Source of the DNA: Pythium myriotylum
Lineage: Eukaryota > Oomycota > Peronosporomycetes > Pythiales > Pythiaceae
Assembly (NCBI GenBank): GCA_023091665.1
Contig: JALJCQ010000014.1
Coordinates: 2,023,136-2,087,135, forward strand
Length of the DNA: 64,000 nt
Direction of reading: 5' to 3'
Shown piece after piece: positions 17,502-29,600 of the stretch. The notes beneath the pieces were generated by a model. The model did no database searches. It was not told the DNA's origin and was given only the letters and a program-made list of their open reading frames with translations. The number at the start of each line of letters is the position of its first letter. Within the stretch, counting starts at the first letter, position 1. The translations under genes and the position numbers were made by a program.

Positions 17502-19064
17502 ATGAGCCCAAGCCCAGCCGACTCTGCCTCCACCGACTTCGCCTCCCCAGCCTTCGCCATGGATTCGACCACCCCAGCCCGCATCAACAAGTTCGACGGA
17601 ACCAACTTCCACACATGGAAGTTCAAGATGCAGATGGTGCTCGAAGAACGCGACGTCTGGGAAGTTGTCTGTGGAGAGGTCAAACTCGAGCAGTGCCAGA
17701 CCGACGCGGACCGAGCCCTCTTCAAGAAGAAGTCTCGCAAGGCGCTCGCGATGATCTGTCTCGCGATGGAAGACTCGCAGCTCCCGCTGGTTCGGTCGGC
17801 GAGTGGTGCGCAAGATGCATGGTCAAGACTGGAAGAACACTTCGAGAAGAAGAGCCTTGCCAACAAGCTCTTTCTTCGTCGTCGTTTCTTCACGACCATG
17901 ATGGAAGAAGGTGACGATGTGCTCACGCACATCAACAAGCTCAAGACCCTGGCCGAGCAACTCGACGCAGTCGGCGCTCCGGTCAGCGAAGACGACTTGG
18001 TGATCACGCTTCTCGGCAGTCTCAGCGAGTCGTACCAGTTCCTCATCACGGCGTTGGAGTCGCGTGTCGACGCGCTCACGTGGGAACTCGTGACGTCTCG
18101 GCTGCTCCACGAAGACATGAAGCGCAAGGAGCAAGGTGGCGACGGAGCCACGCTTGGCCAAGCGTTCATGACAAGTGACGCGAAGCCCAAGGGCCGTGCA
18201 GTCAAGAAGACTGGCACGTGCAACTACTGCGGCAAGATCGGTCATTGGGCCGCGGAGTGCCACTCGCGTGTCAAGGACAACGGCAACGGCAACGGCAACT
18301 CCGGCGGCAACGGCAACGGAAACGGCAACGGCAACCCTCGGCAACGGTTCCAGCGAGCGAACCTTGCGCGAGATGAAGACCCCGGCGAGTACCTGTTCTC
18401 GGTCGGGAAGACCCAAGGCAAGTCGAGTCAATCCACGGCGTGGTTGGTCGACTCGGGTGCGACTCAGCACATGTCGCGAACCAAGCAGTTCATGATGAAC
18501 TACAAGAAGATTGACCCAGTCGACGTGCATCTGGCCGATGATGGCACGGTCCAAGCAGTTGGCGTGGGAGACATTCTCATGTCGATGAAGACTCCAAGCG
18601 GTGTCAAGAAGGGTTTGCTCACCAACGTGTGGCATATCCCCAAGCTCAGCCGCAACCTGTTCTCGGTCGGAAGATTCACGGAGGACGTTGCTCCCGTGAC
18701 GTTCGACAAGGACGGTTGCTTCGTCGTTCTCAAGGGCGCCAAGCGGACCATCGGCACTCGAATCGGCAAGGGTCTGTTCAAGCTCAACATGTCTCCAGTG
18801 TCGACTGAAGCAGCCCACGCCGCCAGTACAAGACGAGGTCGCGCCATGTCCAAGTCGTACCTGTGGCACCTCCGACTCGGTCACATCGGCTTCAGCGGTC
18901 TCGAAGCCATCGTCAAGAAGGACCTCGCCGACGGACTCGACATTGGGTCTGTGCAAGAGTGGGAGGTCTGTGAAGGCTGTGCACTCGGCAAGCTGACTCG
19001 CGTCTGTTGGAAGGTCGCTTGGTTGGTGGGATGCAAAATGCAAAGTGAATTGATCGGGACTTAG
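17502..19064 (+). CDS. Truncated Gag-protease ORF, array B unit 6 (520 aa)
   Basis: It has the ancestral FDKDGCF and the short linker. It is thus the least derived unit and probably represents the state before the Asp-to-Gly change spread through units 1-5. Its antisense LTR (19005-19363) still abuts an inverted internal region, so this end of the array keeps the parental inverted arrangement. Confidence 0.84.
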   Translation: MSPSPADSASTDFASPAFAMDSTTPARINKFDGTNFHTWKFKMQMVLEERDVWEVVCGEVKLEQCQTDADRALFKKKSRKALAMICLAMEDSQLPLVRSASGAQDAWSRLEEHFEKKSLANKLFLRRRFFTTMMEEGDDVLTHINKLKTLAEQLDAVGAPVSEDDLVITLLGSLSESYQFLITALESRVDALTWELVTSRLLHEDMKRKEQGGDGATLGQAFMTSDAKPKGRAVKKTGTCNYCGKIGHWAAECHSRVKDNGNGNGNSGGNGNGNGNGNPRQRFQRANLARDEDPGEYLFSVGKTQGKSSQSTAWLVDSGATQHMSRTKQFMMNYKKIDPVDVHLADDGTVQAVGVGDILMSMKTPSGVKKGLLTNVWHIPKLSRNLFSVGRFTEDVAPVTFDKDGCFVVLKGAKRTIGTRIGKGLFKLNMSPVSTEAAHAASTRRGRAMSKSYLWHLRLGHIGFSGLEAIVKKDLADGLDIGSVQEWEVCEGCALGKLTRVCWKVAWLVGCKMQSELIGT

Positions 19065-19363
19065 TTCGCTGCTGCTACCTCTAAGCCGTCTGTGTGTGTC
19101 CTACGCTACCATAATCAAATGTATGTCCTACCTATCGTAAACATATGCAAACATAAACTGACTTCGTGGATACTTCAACGAAGTCGATGGGTGGCACTGG
19201 ATTCAAACCAGAACCAGACGGAGAATCTTCCACATGTCGAATCTTCCACATGTCGAATCTTCCACGGAGAATCTTCTGCAGGAGAATCTTCTACAGCCGA
19301 GCTTCAACTGCCGAGCTTCAACTGGAATGATGACGCTGGGTTCGAGGCGCATCATCTTCAACA
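19005..19363 (-). repeat. Antisense LTR, array B unit 6 and 3' LTR of the inverted block
   Basis: On its left it is fused to internal GCGTC as in the other units. On its right it is followed by the inverted polypurine tract, not by a stub. It is therefore a correctly placed 3' LTR for the minus-strand block at 19364-21557, and it links array B to that block. Confidence 0.95.
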
Positions 19364-21557
19364 CTCCCCCTCGACTCGACTGCGTCTTGAACACCAAGCT
19401 TGGTGCGGAGCACGTCGAACTGGACAGTGGGGATCGGCTTGGTCATGATGTCGGCAAGCATGTCTTGGGTCGGGCAATACTGGAGAGACACTTGGCCGTC
19501 CTCGACCTTCTCACGAACGAAGTGGTAGCGAATGTCGATGTGCTTGGTGCGCTTGTGGAACTCGGGGTTCTTGGCCAACGCGATCGCACCTTGGTTGTCT
19601 TCGTACACCGTGAGCGCTTGGTCGCTTGCAACTTCGCCGAGTTCGCACAGGAACGCCTTGAGCCACACGGCTTCTTGGATCGCTTCCGATAGAGCCATGT
19701 ACTCTGCTTCGGTCGAGGAGAGGGCGACAGTTCGCTGCTTCTTGCTGCGCCAGCTGATGCATCCGCCGTTGAGCATGAACACGTAGCCGCTGGTGCTTCG
19801 ACGTGACTCGATGTCGCCAGCCCAGTCGGCGTCGGAGTAGCCGACCAGTCTTCCGTCGTTCGGTGCCGAGAACTGCAGGCCGTAGGTCGGAGTCGCTTGC
19901 AGATACCGGAGCACACGCTTGAGAGCTTGCCAATGTGTTGGACACGGGTCCGCGGCGAACTGGCTGAGTGTGCCGACTGCCGCTGCGAGGTCTGGTCGAG
20001 TGCCGACCATGAGGTACATCAGTGCGCCGACTGCACTTCGGTACGGCACGTTCTTCATGGTGTCTTCGTGCTTGCAACCACCTTCACACATGGCCTTGGT
20101 CAGCTTGAGTCCGGGGTCTTGAGGGGTCCTCACTGGTTTGCAGTCTTGCATGCCGAACTTGGTCAGGATCGACTGCAGGAACTTGGTCTGCCGCATGGTC
20201 ACGTCGCCGGACTTGGGGTCTTGATCAACTTCCATGCCGAGGCAGTACTTGAGTTCGCCGAGGTCGGACATCTCGAAGCGTTCGCTGAGTGCACGCTTGG
20301 TCGCCGTGAGCAACTCGAGGCTGTTGCAGGCGAGGATGAGGTCGTCGACGTAGATCACCACGAAGATCATCGCTGAGCCGCTCCGCTTGACGTACACGCA
20401 GTGGTCCATCTCGCACTTGGTGAAGCCGACCTTGCGCATGAAGGCGTCGATGGTCTGGTTCCACATGCGTGGCGACTGCTTGAGACCGTAGAGCGAGCGC
20501 TTGAGCTTGCACACGTAGTCGGGGTGGCGCTGGTCGACGAAGCCTTCGGGTTGCTTCATGTAGATTTCTTCGTCGAGGTTGCCGTTCAGGAACGCCGTCT
20601 TGACATCCATCTGATGGATCATGAGCTTGTGTCGAGCGGCGATGCTGAGGATGGTTCGGATCGACGTGAACTTGGCGACGGGTGCGAACGTCTCTTCGAA
20701 GTCGATGCCGTACTTCTGCAGGAACCCCTTGGCAACGAGTCGAGCCTTGTACCGTTCGACGAGTCCTTCGGCGGTTTCCTTGACCTTGAACACCCACTTG
20801 CTGGTGATGGCCTTGCGTCCGGCTGGCAAAGGGACTAGGTCCCAGGTCTCGTTCTTCTTGAGCGACTCGAGCTCGGAGTCGCAGGCTTCCTTCCAGTTGC
20901 TGGCGTCGTCGGATTCCATCGCCGACTTGAACGATGTCGGCAACTCTCCCCCTGAATTCACGACGAGAGCAAACTCTTCGTAATCTTGGTCTTCTCCCCC
21001 TTGTTCTTGCACGTCTTCGCCTTCTTCGTCTTCATCTTCTACGCCTTCCTCTTCGATCGACGTGAGCAGTGCAGACAGATCTTCGAGCGATGTCCTTGAA
21101 CCTTGCGTGGGTGGTGGAGTCGCACCACTTGTGCGACCAACCCGTCCGTAGCGCTTCTCAACTGGCGGTTCAGCCAGGTTCTCGAGCGAGCGCGTGCGAG
21201 AGTGGCGCTTGGACCCTGGTGCGTAGTCGACATTCGGCTGCTGGGCCGATGCTGGTGCTGCTGGACGCTGCGACCGCTGGCCCTGTTGCCACTCCGGTCG
21301 CTCGTAGCTGCGCTGACTTGGTGCTGGTGAGGCTGGCTGCTCACCCATGTCTTCATCATCTTGGTTGTCGGTTGCTTCATCTTGATCTTCATCATCTTCA
21401 TCGCCGCGGAACTCGACGGACTTGCTCCAGGGTTCTTCGCGCATGCCATCGTCGAATGTGTCTTCCATGAACTGCGCGTCTCGACTGATGACGATCCGGC
21501 CGGTTGCGATTTCTTCAAACCGATACGCTTTCTCGTGGTCCGAGTAGCCGAGGAACC
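19318..21557 (-). pseudogene. Inverted polyprotein fragment: integrase C-terminus, RT, RNase H (residues 711-1455)
   Basis: Read leftwards from 21557, this encodes the integrase C-terminal part ([13 protein letters not shown]), acidic linker, full RT with D of MDVKTAF and YVDD, and the complete RNase H, ending in the LTR. No internal stop is present. The 5' side is cut exactly at the TG start of the forward LTR at 21558, removing Gag, protease and the integrase core. A fused frame continues into that LTR's antisense strand, so there is no native start. It would need another source of Gag and protease. Confidence 0.92.
19364..19372 (-). other. Polypurine tract, inverted copy
   Basis: CTCCCCCTC on the plus strand is GAGGGGGAG on the minus strand, directly beside the antisense LTR. 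Confidence 0.85.
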
Positions 21558-21900
21558 TGTTGAAGATGATGCGCCTCGAACCCAGCGTCATCATTCCAGT
21601 TGAAGCTCGGCAGTTGAAGCTCGGCTGTAGAAGATTCTCCTGCAGAAGATTCTCCGTGGAAGATTCGACATGTGGAAGATTCTCCGTCTGGTTCTGGTTT
21701 GAATCCAGTGCCACCCATCGACTTCGTTGAAGTATCCACGAAGTCAGTTTATGTTTGCATATGTTTACGATAGGTAGGACATACATTTGATTATGGTAGC
21801 GTAGGACACACACAGACGGCTTAGAGGTAGCAGCAGCGAACTAAGTCCCGATCAATTCACTTTGCATTTTGCATCCCACCAACCAAGCGAAATTCCAACA
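21558..21900 (+). repeat. LTR of 343 bp, 5' LTR of element C
   Basis: It lacks one copy of the 16-bp GGAAGATTCGACATGT repeat, leaving four GAAGATTC motifs. It has AA at 21891-21892 where others have CC. The initiator TTCACTTTG is intact. Confidence 0.94.
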
Positions 21901-21912
21901 GGTTATGAGCCC
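21901..21912 (+). other. Primer-binding site of element C
   Basis: GGTTATGAGCCC directly after the LTR, containing the ATG at 21905. Confidence 0.74.
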
Positions 21913-24900
21913 AAGCCCAGCCGACTCTGCCTCCACCGACTTCGCCTCCCCAGCCTTCGCCATGGATTCGACCACCCCAGCCCGCATCAACAAGTTCGAC
22001 GGAACCAACTTCCACACATGGAAGTTCAAGATGCAGATGGTGCTCGAAGAACGCGACGTCTGGGAAGTTGTCTGTGGAGAGGTCAAACTCGAGCAGTGCC
22101 AGACCGACGCGGACCGAGCCCTCTTCAAGAAGAAGTCTCGCAAGGCGCTCGCGATGATCTGTCTCGCGATGGAAGACTCGCAGCTCCCGCTGGTTCGGTC
22201 GGCGAGTGGTGCGCAAGATGCATGGTCAAGACTGGAAGAACACTTCGAGAAGAAGAGCCTTGCCAACAAGCTCTTTCTTCGTCGTCGTTTCTTCACGACC
22301 ATGATGGAAGAAGGTGACGATGTGCTCACGCACATCAACAAGCTCAAGACCCTGGCCGAGCAACTCGACGCAGTCGGCGCTCCGGTCAGCGAAGACGACT
22401 TGGTGATCACGCTTCTCGGCAGTCTCAGCGAGTCGTACCAGTTCCTCATCACGGCGTTGGAGTCGCGTGTCGACGCGCTCACGTGGGAACTCGTGACGTC
22501 TCGGCTGCTCCACGAAGACATGAAGCGCAAGGAGCAAGGTGGCGACGGAGCCACGCTTGGCCAAGCGTTCATGACAAGTGACGCAAAGCCCAAGGGCCGT
22601 GCAGTCAAGAAGACTGGCACGTGCAACTACTGCGGCAAGATCGGTCATTGGGCCGCGGAGTGCCACTCGCGTGTCAAGGACAACGGCAACGGCAACGGCA
22701 ACGGCAACTCCGGCGGCAACGGCAACGGAAACGGCAACGGCAACCCTCGGCAACGGTTCCAGCGAGCGAACCTTGCGCGAGATGAAGACCCCGGCGAGTA
22801 CCTGTTCTCGGTCGGGAAGACCCAAGGCAAGTCGAGTCAATCCACGGCGTGGTTGGTCGACTCGGGTGCGACTCAGCACATGTCGCGAACCAAGCAGTTC
22901 ATGATGAACTACAAGAAGATTGACCCAGTCGACGTGCATCTGGCCGATGATGGCACGGTCCAAGCAGTTGGCGTGGGAGACATTCTCATGTCGATGAAGA
23001 CTCCAAGCGGTGTCAAGAAGGGTTTGCTCACCAACGTGTGGCATATCCCCAAGCTCAGCCGCAACCTGTTCTCGGTCGGAAGATTCACGGAGGACGTTGC
23101 TCCCGTGACGTTCGACAAGGACGGTTGCTTCGTCGTTCTCAAGGGCGCCAAGCGGACCATCGGCACTCGTATCGGCAAGGGTCTGTTCAAGCTCAACATG
23201 TCTCCAGTGTCGATTGAAGCAGCCCACGCCGCCAGTGCAAGATGAGGTCGCGCCATGTCCAAGTCGTACCTGTGGCACCTCCGACTCGGTCACATCGGCT
23301 TCAGCGGACTCGAAGCCATCGTCAAGAAGGACCTCGCCGACGGACTCGACATTGGGTCTGTGCAACAGTGGGAGGTCTGTGAAGGCTGTGCACTCGGCAA
23401 GCTGACTCGCGTCAAGTTCCAGTCGGGCACGACCAAGCGGTCTGCGAATCTGCTTGACGTCGTGTACAGCGATGTGGCCGGCCCTATGAAGACTCCGACT
23501 TTCGGCGGCATGAAGTACTTCGCCACCTTCACCGACGACAAGTCTCGACTGTGCAAGTTGTACCTGATGCGGTCCAAGGACGAAGTCTACGACAAGTTCG
23601 TCGAGTTCGTCAACTGGGCCGAGAACCAAACCGGTCGTCGAGTCAAGGTGCTTCGAACCGACGGCGGCGGCGAGTACCAGTCGGCCAAGCTTGCCAAGTT
23701 CTGTCGCAAGCATGGCATCGAGCACGATGTCACGCCGCCATACACGCCTCAGTTGAACGGTGTGGCGGAGCGCATGAACCGAACCATCGGTGAGTGTGGT
23801 CGTTGCAAGCTCCACCATGCCAACTTGTCCGACGAGTACTGGGGCGAAGCCGTCATGACTGCAGTCGAAGTTCGCAACCGACTTCCGACCCGCGCTCAAG
23901 ACTTGTACAAGTCGCCGTACGAAGAATGGTACGGGAAGAAGCCCTTGCTCGCCAACTTCAAGGTGTTCGGCTGCCATGCGTACGTCCACGTGCCGAAGGA
24001 GAAGCGGTGGAAGTTCGACGCCCGAGCCATCTTGTGTCGGTTCCTCGGCTACTCGGACCACGAGAAGGCGTATCGGTTTGAAGAAATCGCAACCGGTCGG
24101 ATCGTCATCAGTCGAGACGCGCAGTTCATGGAAGACACATTCGACGATGGCAAGCGCGAAGAACCCTGGAGCAAGTCCGTCGAGTTCCGCGACGATGAAG
24201 ATGATGAAGATGATGAAGATCAAGATGAAGCAACCGACAACCAAGATGATGAAGACATGGGTGAGCAGCCAGCCTCACCAGCACCAAGTCAGCGCAGCTA
24301 CGAGCGACCGGAGTGGCAACAGGGCCAGCGGTCGCAGCGTCCAGCAGCACCAGCATCGGCCCAGCAGCCGAATGTCGACTACGCACCAGGGTCCAAGCGC
24401 CACTCTCGCACGCGCTCGCTCGAGAACCTGGCTGAACCGCCAGTTGAGAAGCGCTACGGACGGGTTGGTCGCACAAGTGGTGCGACTCCACCACCCACGC
24501 AAGGTTCAAGGACATCGCTCGAAGATCTGTCTGCACTGCTCACGTCGATCGAAGAGGAAGGCGTAGAAGATGAAGACGAAGAAGGCGAAGACGTGCAAGA
24601 ACAAGGGGGAGAAGACCAAGATTACGAAGAGTTTGCTCTCGTCGTGAATTCAGGGGGAGAGTTGCCGACATCGTTCAAGTCGGCGATGGAATCCGACGAC
24701 GCCAGCAACTGGAAGGAAGCCTGCGACTCCGAGCTCGAGTCGCTCAAGAAGAACGAGACCTGGGACCTAGTCCCTTTGCCAGCCGGACGCAAGGCCATCA
24801 CCAGCAAGTGGGTGTTCAAGGTCAAGGAAACCGCCGAAGGACTCGTCGAACGGTACAAGGCTCGACTCGTTGCCAAGGGGTTCCTGCAGAAGTACGGCAT

Positions 24901-26287
24901 CGACTTCGAAGAGACGTTCGCACCCGTCGCCAAGTTCACGTCGATCCGAACCATCCTCAGCATCGCCGCTCGACACAAGCTCATGATCCATCAGATGGAT
25001 GTCAAGACGGCGTTCCTGAACGGCAACCTCGACGAAGAAATCTACATGAAGCAACCCGAAGGCTTCGTCGACCAGCGCCACCCCGACTACGTGTGCAAGC
25101 TGAAGCGCTCGCTCTACGGTCTCAAGCAGTCGCCACGCATGTGGAACCAGACCATCGACGCCTTCATGCGCAAGGTCGGCTTCACCAAGTGCGAGATGGA
25201 CCACTGCGTGTACGTCAAGCGGAGCGGCTCAGCGATGATCTTCGTGGTGATCTACGTCGACGACCTCATCCTCGCCTGCAACAGCCTCGAGTTGCTCACG
25301 GCGACCAAGCGTGCACTCAGCGAACGCTTCGAGATGTCCGACCTCGGCGAACTCAAGTACTGCCTCGGCATGGAAGTTGATCAAGACCCCAAGTCCGGCG
25401 ACGTGACCATGCGGCAGACCAAGTTCCTGCAGTCGATCCTGACCAAGTTCGGCATGCAAGACTGCAAACCAGTGAGGACTCCTCAAGACCCCGGACTCAA
25501 GCTGACCAAGGCCATGTGCGAAGGTGGTTGCAAGCACGAAGACACCATGAAGAACGTGCCGTACCGAAGTGCAGTCGGCGCACTCATGTACCTCATGGTC
25601 GGCACTCGACCAGACCTCGCAGCGGCAGTCGGCACACTCAGCCAGTTCGCCGCGGACCCGTGTCCAACACATTGGCAAGCTCTCAAGCGTGTGCTCCGGT
25701 ATCTGCAAGCGACTCCGACCTACGGCCTGCAGTTCTCGGCACCGAACGACGGAAGACTGGTCGGCTACTCCGACGCCGACTGGGCTGGCGACATCGAGTC
25801 ACGTCGAAGCACCAGCGGCTACGTGTTCATGCTCAACGGCGGATGCATCAGCTGGCGCAGCAAGAAGCAGCGAACTGTCGCCCTCTCCTCGACCGAAGCA
25901 GAGTACATGGCTCTATCGGAAGCGATCCAAGAAGCCGTGTGGCTCAAGGCGTTCCTGTGCGAACTCGGCGAAGTTGCAAGCGACCAAGCGCTCACGGTGT
26001 ACGAAGACAACCAAGGTGCGATCGCGTTGGCCAAGAACCCCGAGTTCCACAAGCGCACCAAGCACATCGACATTCGCTACCACTTCGTTCGTGAGAAGGT
26101 CGAGGACGGCCAAGTGTCTCTCCAGTATTGCCCGACCCAAGACATGCTTGCCGACATCATGACCAAGCCGATCCCCACTGTCCAGTTCGACGTGCTCCGC
26201 ACCAAGCTTGGTGTTCAAGACGCAGTCGAGTCGAGGGGGAGTGTTGAAGATGATGCGCCTCGAACCCAGCGTCATCATTCCAGTTGA
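21905..26287 (+). pseudogene. Copia polyprotein of element C, interrupted by one in-frame TGA
   Basis: All domains of the intact copy are present with their catalytic motifs. One codon, corresponding to Arg445 between protease and the pre-integrase finger, has changed from CGA to TGA at 23243-23245. This is a C-to-T change at a CpG, typical of methyl-cytosine decay. The same frame reopens at an ATG ten bases later and runs to the LTR stop, giving 1010 aa with integrase, RT and RNase H. Translation from 21905 would stop after 446 aa of Gag-protease. Other markers are Ile for Thr just upstream of the stop, Gln-Gln before WEVC, and His in the KHGIEH stretch. Confidence 0.92.
26233..26241 (+). 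other. Polypurine tract of element C
   Basis: GAGGGGGAG immediately before the LTR at 26242. Confidence 0.85.
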
Positions 26288-26600
26288 AGCTCGGCAGTTG
26301 AAGCTCGGCTGTAGAAGATTCTCCTGCAGAAGATTCTCCGTGGAAGATTCGACATGTGGAAGATTCGACATGTGGAAGATTCTCCGTCTGGTTCTGGTTT
26401 GAATCCAGTGCCACCCATCGACTTCGTTGAAGTATCCACGAAGTCAGTTTATGTTTGCATATGTTTACGATAGGTAGGACATACATTTGATTATGGTAGC
26501 GTAGGACACACACAGACGGCTTAGAGGTAGCAGTAGCGAACTAAGTCCCGATCAATTCACTTTGCATTTTGCATCCCACCAACCAAGCGACCTTCCAACA
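26242..26600 (+). repeat. Full-length LTR shared by elements C (3') and D (5')
   Basis: It ends CCTTCCAACA and joins directly to GACTCCAAGCGG, a protease-region sequence, in place of a primer site. This makes it the CA-terminus joint of a deleted copy. Confidence 0.95.
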
Positions 26601-29600
26601 GACTCCAAGCGGTGTCAAGAAGGGTTTGCTCACCAACGTGTGGCATATCCCCAAGCTCAGCCGCAACCTGTTCTCGGTCGGAAGATTCACGGAGGACGTT
26701 GCTCCCGTGACGTTCGACAAGGACGGTTGCTTCGTCGTTCTCAAGGGCGCCAAGCGGACCATCGGCACTCGTATCGGCAAGGGTCTGTTCAAGCTCAACA
26801 TGTCTCCAGTGTCGATTGAAGCAGCCCACGCCGCCAGTACAAGACGAGGTCGCGCCATGTCCAAGTCGTACCTGTGGCACCTCCGACTCGGTCACATCGG
26901 CTTCAGCGGACTCGAAGCCATCGTCAAGAAGGACCTCGCCGACGGACTCGATATCGGGTCTGTGCAACAGTGGGAGGTCTGTGAAGGCTGTGCACTCGGC
27001 AAGCTGACTCGCGTCAAGTTCCAGTCGGGCACGACCAAGCGGTCTGCGAATCTGCTTGACGTCGTGTACAGCGATGTGGCCGGCCCCATGAAGACTCCGA
27101 CGTTCGGCGGCATGAAGTACTTTGCCACCTTCACCGACGACAAGTCTCGACTGTGCAAGTTGTACCTCATGCGGTCCAAGGACGAAGTCTACGACAAGTT
27201 CGTCGAGTACGTCAACTGGGCCGAGAACCAAACCGGTCGTCGAGTCAAGGTGCTTCGAACCGACGGCGGCGGCGAGTACCAGTCGGCCAAACTTGCCAAG
27301 TTCTGTCGCAAGCGTGGCATCGAGCACGACGTCACGCCGCCATACACGCCTCAGTTGAACGGTGTGGCGGAGCGCATGAACCGAACCATCGGTGAGTGTG
27401 GTCGTTGCAAGCTCCACCATGCCAACTTGTCCGACGAGTACTGGGGCGAAGCCGTCATGACTGCAGTCGAAGTTCGCAACCGACTTCCGACCCGCGCTCA
27501 AGACTTGTACAAGTCGCCGTACGAAGAATGGTACGGGAAGAAGCCCTTGCTCGCCAACTTCAAGGTGTTCGGCTGCCATGCGTACGTCCACGTGCCGAAG
27601 GAGAAGCGGTGGAAGTTCGACGCCCGAGCCATCTTGTGTCGGTTCCTCGGCTACTCGGACCACGAGAAGGCGTATCGGTTTGAAGAAATCGCAACCGGTC
27701 GGATCGTCATCAGTCGAGACGCGCAGTTCATGGAAGACACATTCGACGATGGCAAGCGCGAAGAACCCTGGAGCAAGTCCGTCGAGTTCCGCGACGATGA
27801 AGATGATGAAGATGATGAAGATCAAGATGAAGCAACCGACAACCAAGATGATGAAGACATGGGTGAGCAGCCAGCCTCACCAGCACCAAGTCAGCGCAGC
27901 TACGAGCGACCGGAGTGGCAACAGGGCCAGCGGTCGCAGCGTCCAGCAGCACCAGCATCGGCCCAGCAGCCGAATGTCGACTACGCACCAGGGTCCAAGC
28001 GCCACTCTCGCACGCACTCGCTCGAGAACCTGGCTGAACCGCCAGTTGAGAAGCGCTACGGACGGGTTGGTCGCACAAGTGGTGCGACTCCACCACCCAC
28101 GCAAGGTCCAAGGACATCGCTCGAAGATCTGTCTGCACTGCTCACGTCGATCGAAGAGGAAGGCGTAGAAGATGAAGACGAAGAAGGCGAAGACGTGCAA
28201 GAACAAGGGGGAGAAGACCAAGATTACGAAGAGTTTGCTCTCGTCGTGAATTCAGGGGGAGAGTTGCCGACATCGTTCAAGTCGGCGATGGAATCCGACG
28301 ACGCCAGCAACTGGAAGGAAGCCTGCGACTCCGAGCTTGAGTCGCTCAAGAAGAACGAGACCTGGGACCTAGTCCCTTTGCCAGCCGGACGCAAGGCCAT
28401 CACCAGCAAGTGGGTGTTCAAGGTCAAGGAAACCGCCGAAGGACTCGTCGAGCGGTACAAGGCTCGACTCGTTGCCAAGGGGTTCCTGCAGAAGTACGGC
28501 ATCGACTTCGAAGAGACGTTCGCACCCGTCGCCAAGTTCACGTCGATCCGCACCATCCTCAGCATCGCCGCTCGACACAAGCTCATGATCCATCAGATGG
28601 ATGTCAAGACGGCGTTCCTGAACGGCAACCTCGACGAAGAAATCTACATGAAGCAGCCCGAAGGCTTCGTCGACCAGCGCCACCCCGACTACGTGTGCAA
28701 GCTCAAGCGCTCGCTCTACGGTCTCAAGCAGTCGCCACGCATGTGGAACCAGACCATCGACGCCTTCATGCGCAAGGTCGGCTTCACCAAGTGCGAGATG
28801 GACCACTGCGTGTACGTCAAGCGGAGCGGCTCAGCGATGATCTTCGTGGTGATCTACGTCGACGACCTCATCCTCGCCTGCAACAGCCTCGAGTTGCTCA
28901 CGGCGACCAAGCGTGCACTCAGCGAACGCTTCGAGATGTCCGACCTCGGCGAACTCAAGTACTGCCTCGGCATGGAAGTTGATCAAGACCCCAAGTCCGG
29001 CGACGTGACCATGCGGCAGACCAAGTTCCTGCAGTCGATCCTGACCAAGTTCGGCATGCAAGACTGCAAACCAGTGAGGACTCCTCAAGACCCCGGACTC
29101 AAGCTGACCAAGGCCATGTGCGAAGGTGGTTGCAAGCACGAAGACACCATGAAGAACGTGCCGTACCGAAGTGCAGTCGGCGCACTCATGTACCTCATGG
29201 TCGGCACTCGACCAGACCTCGCAGCGGCAGTCGGCACACTCAGCCAGTTCGCCGCGGACCCGTGTCCAACACATTGGCAAGCTCTCAAGCGTGTGCTCCG
29301 GTATCTGCAAGCGACTCCGACCTACGGCCTGCAGTTCTCGGCACCGAACGACGGAAGACTGGTCGGCTACTCCGACGCCGACTGGGCTGGCGACATCGAG
29401 TCACGTCGAAGCACCAGCGGCTACGTGTTCATGCTCAACGGCGGATGCATCAGCTGGCGCAGCAAGAAGCAGCGAACTGTCGCCCTCTCCTCGACCGAAG
29501 CAGAGTACATGGCTCTATCGGAAGCGATCCAAGAAGCCGTGTGGCTCAAGGCGTTCCTGTGCGAACTCGGCGAAGTTGCAAGCGACCAAGCGCTCACGGT

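Larger units (their letters stand above)
7634..19363 (+). repeat. Array B: six tandem units of 1953 or 1959 bp
   Basis: Units begin at 7634, 9587, 11540, 13493, 15452 and 17411. Each is an 87-bp forward LTR stub (LTR positions 273-359), a 1507- or 1513-bp sense internal segment (primer site to pre-integrase residue 501), and a full 359-bp LTR in antisense. The joints are the same in all units: GCGTC meeting TGTTGG, and CAACA meeting AGACG. One rearranged unit was therefore amplified head to tail. Units 4 and 5 carry an extra Asn-Gly hexamer. Confidence 0.93.
19005..26600. repeat. About 2.55-kb inverted repeat around the front half of element C
   Basis: The antisense block 19005-21557 mirrors 24039-26600 (integrase C-terminus to LTR), apart from a 9-bp difference in the acidic linker and scattered substitutions. 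The spacer is 21558-24038. Exchange between the arms would flip the spacer. Confidence 0.85.
21558..26600 (+). mobile_element. Copia element C, full length with a nonsense codon
   Basis: Both LTRs, the primer site, all coding domains and the polypurine tract are present in order. The 5' LTR is 343 bp and the 3' LTR 359 bp. The two differ by loss of one 16-mer and a CC to AA change near the U5 end, so they are not a fresh identical pair. The 3' LTR is shared with element D. No target duplication is visible, because the left flank is inverted internal sequence and the right flank is element D. Confidence 0.9.

Noticed and set aside
26596..26606. A 5-bp partner for the CA/GACTC joint of element D
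   Set aside because: No internal GACTC followed by TGTTG was seen in the window, so it cannot be shown to come from a single event here.
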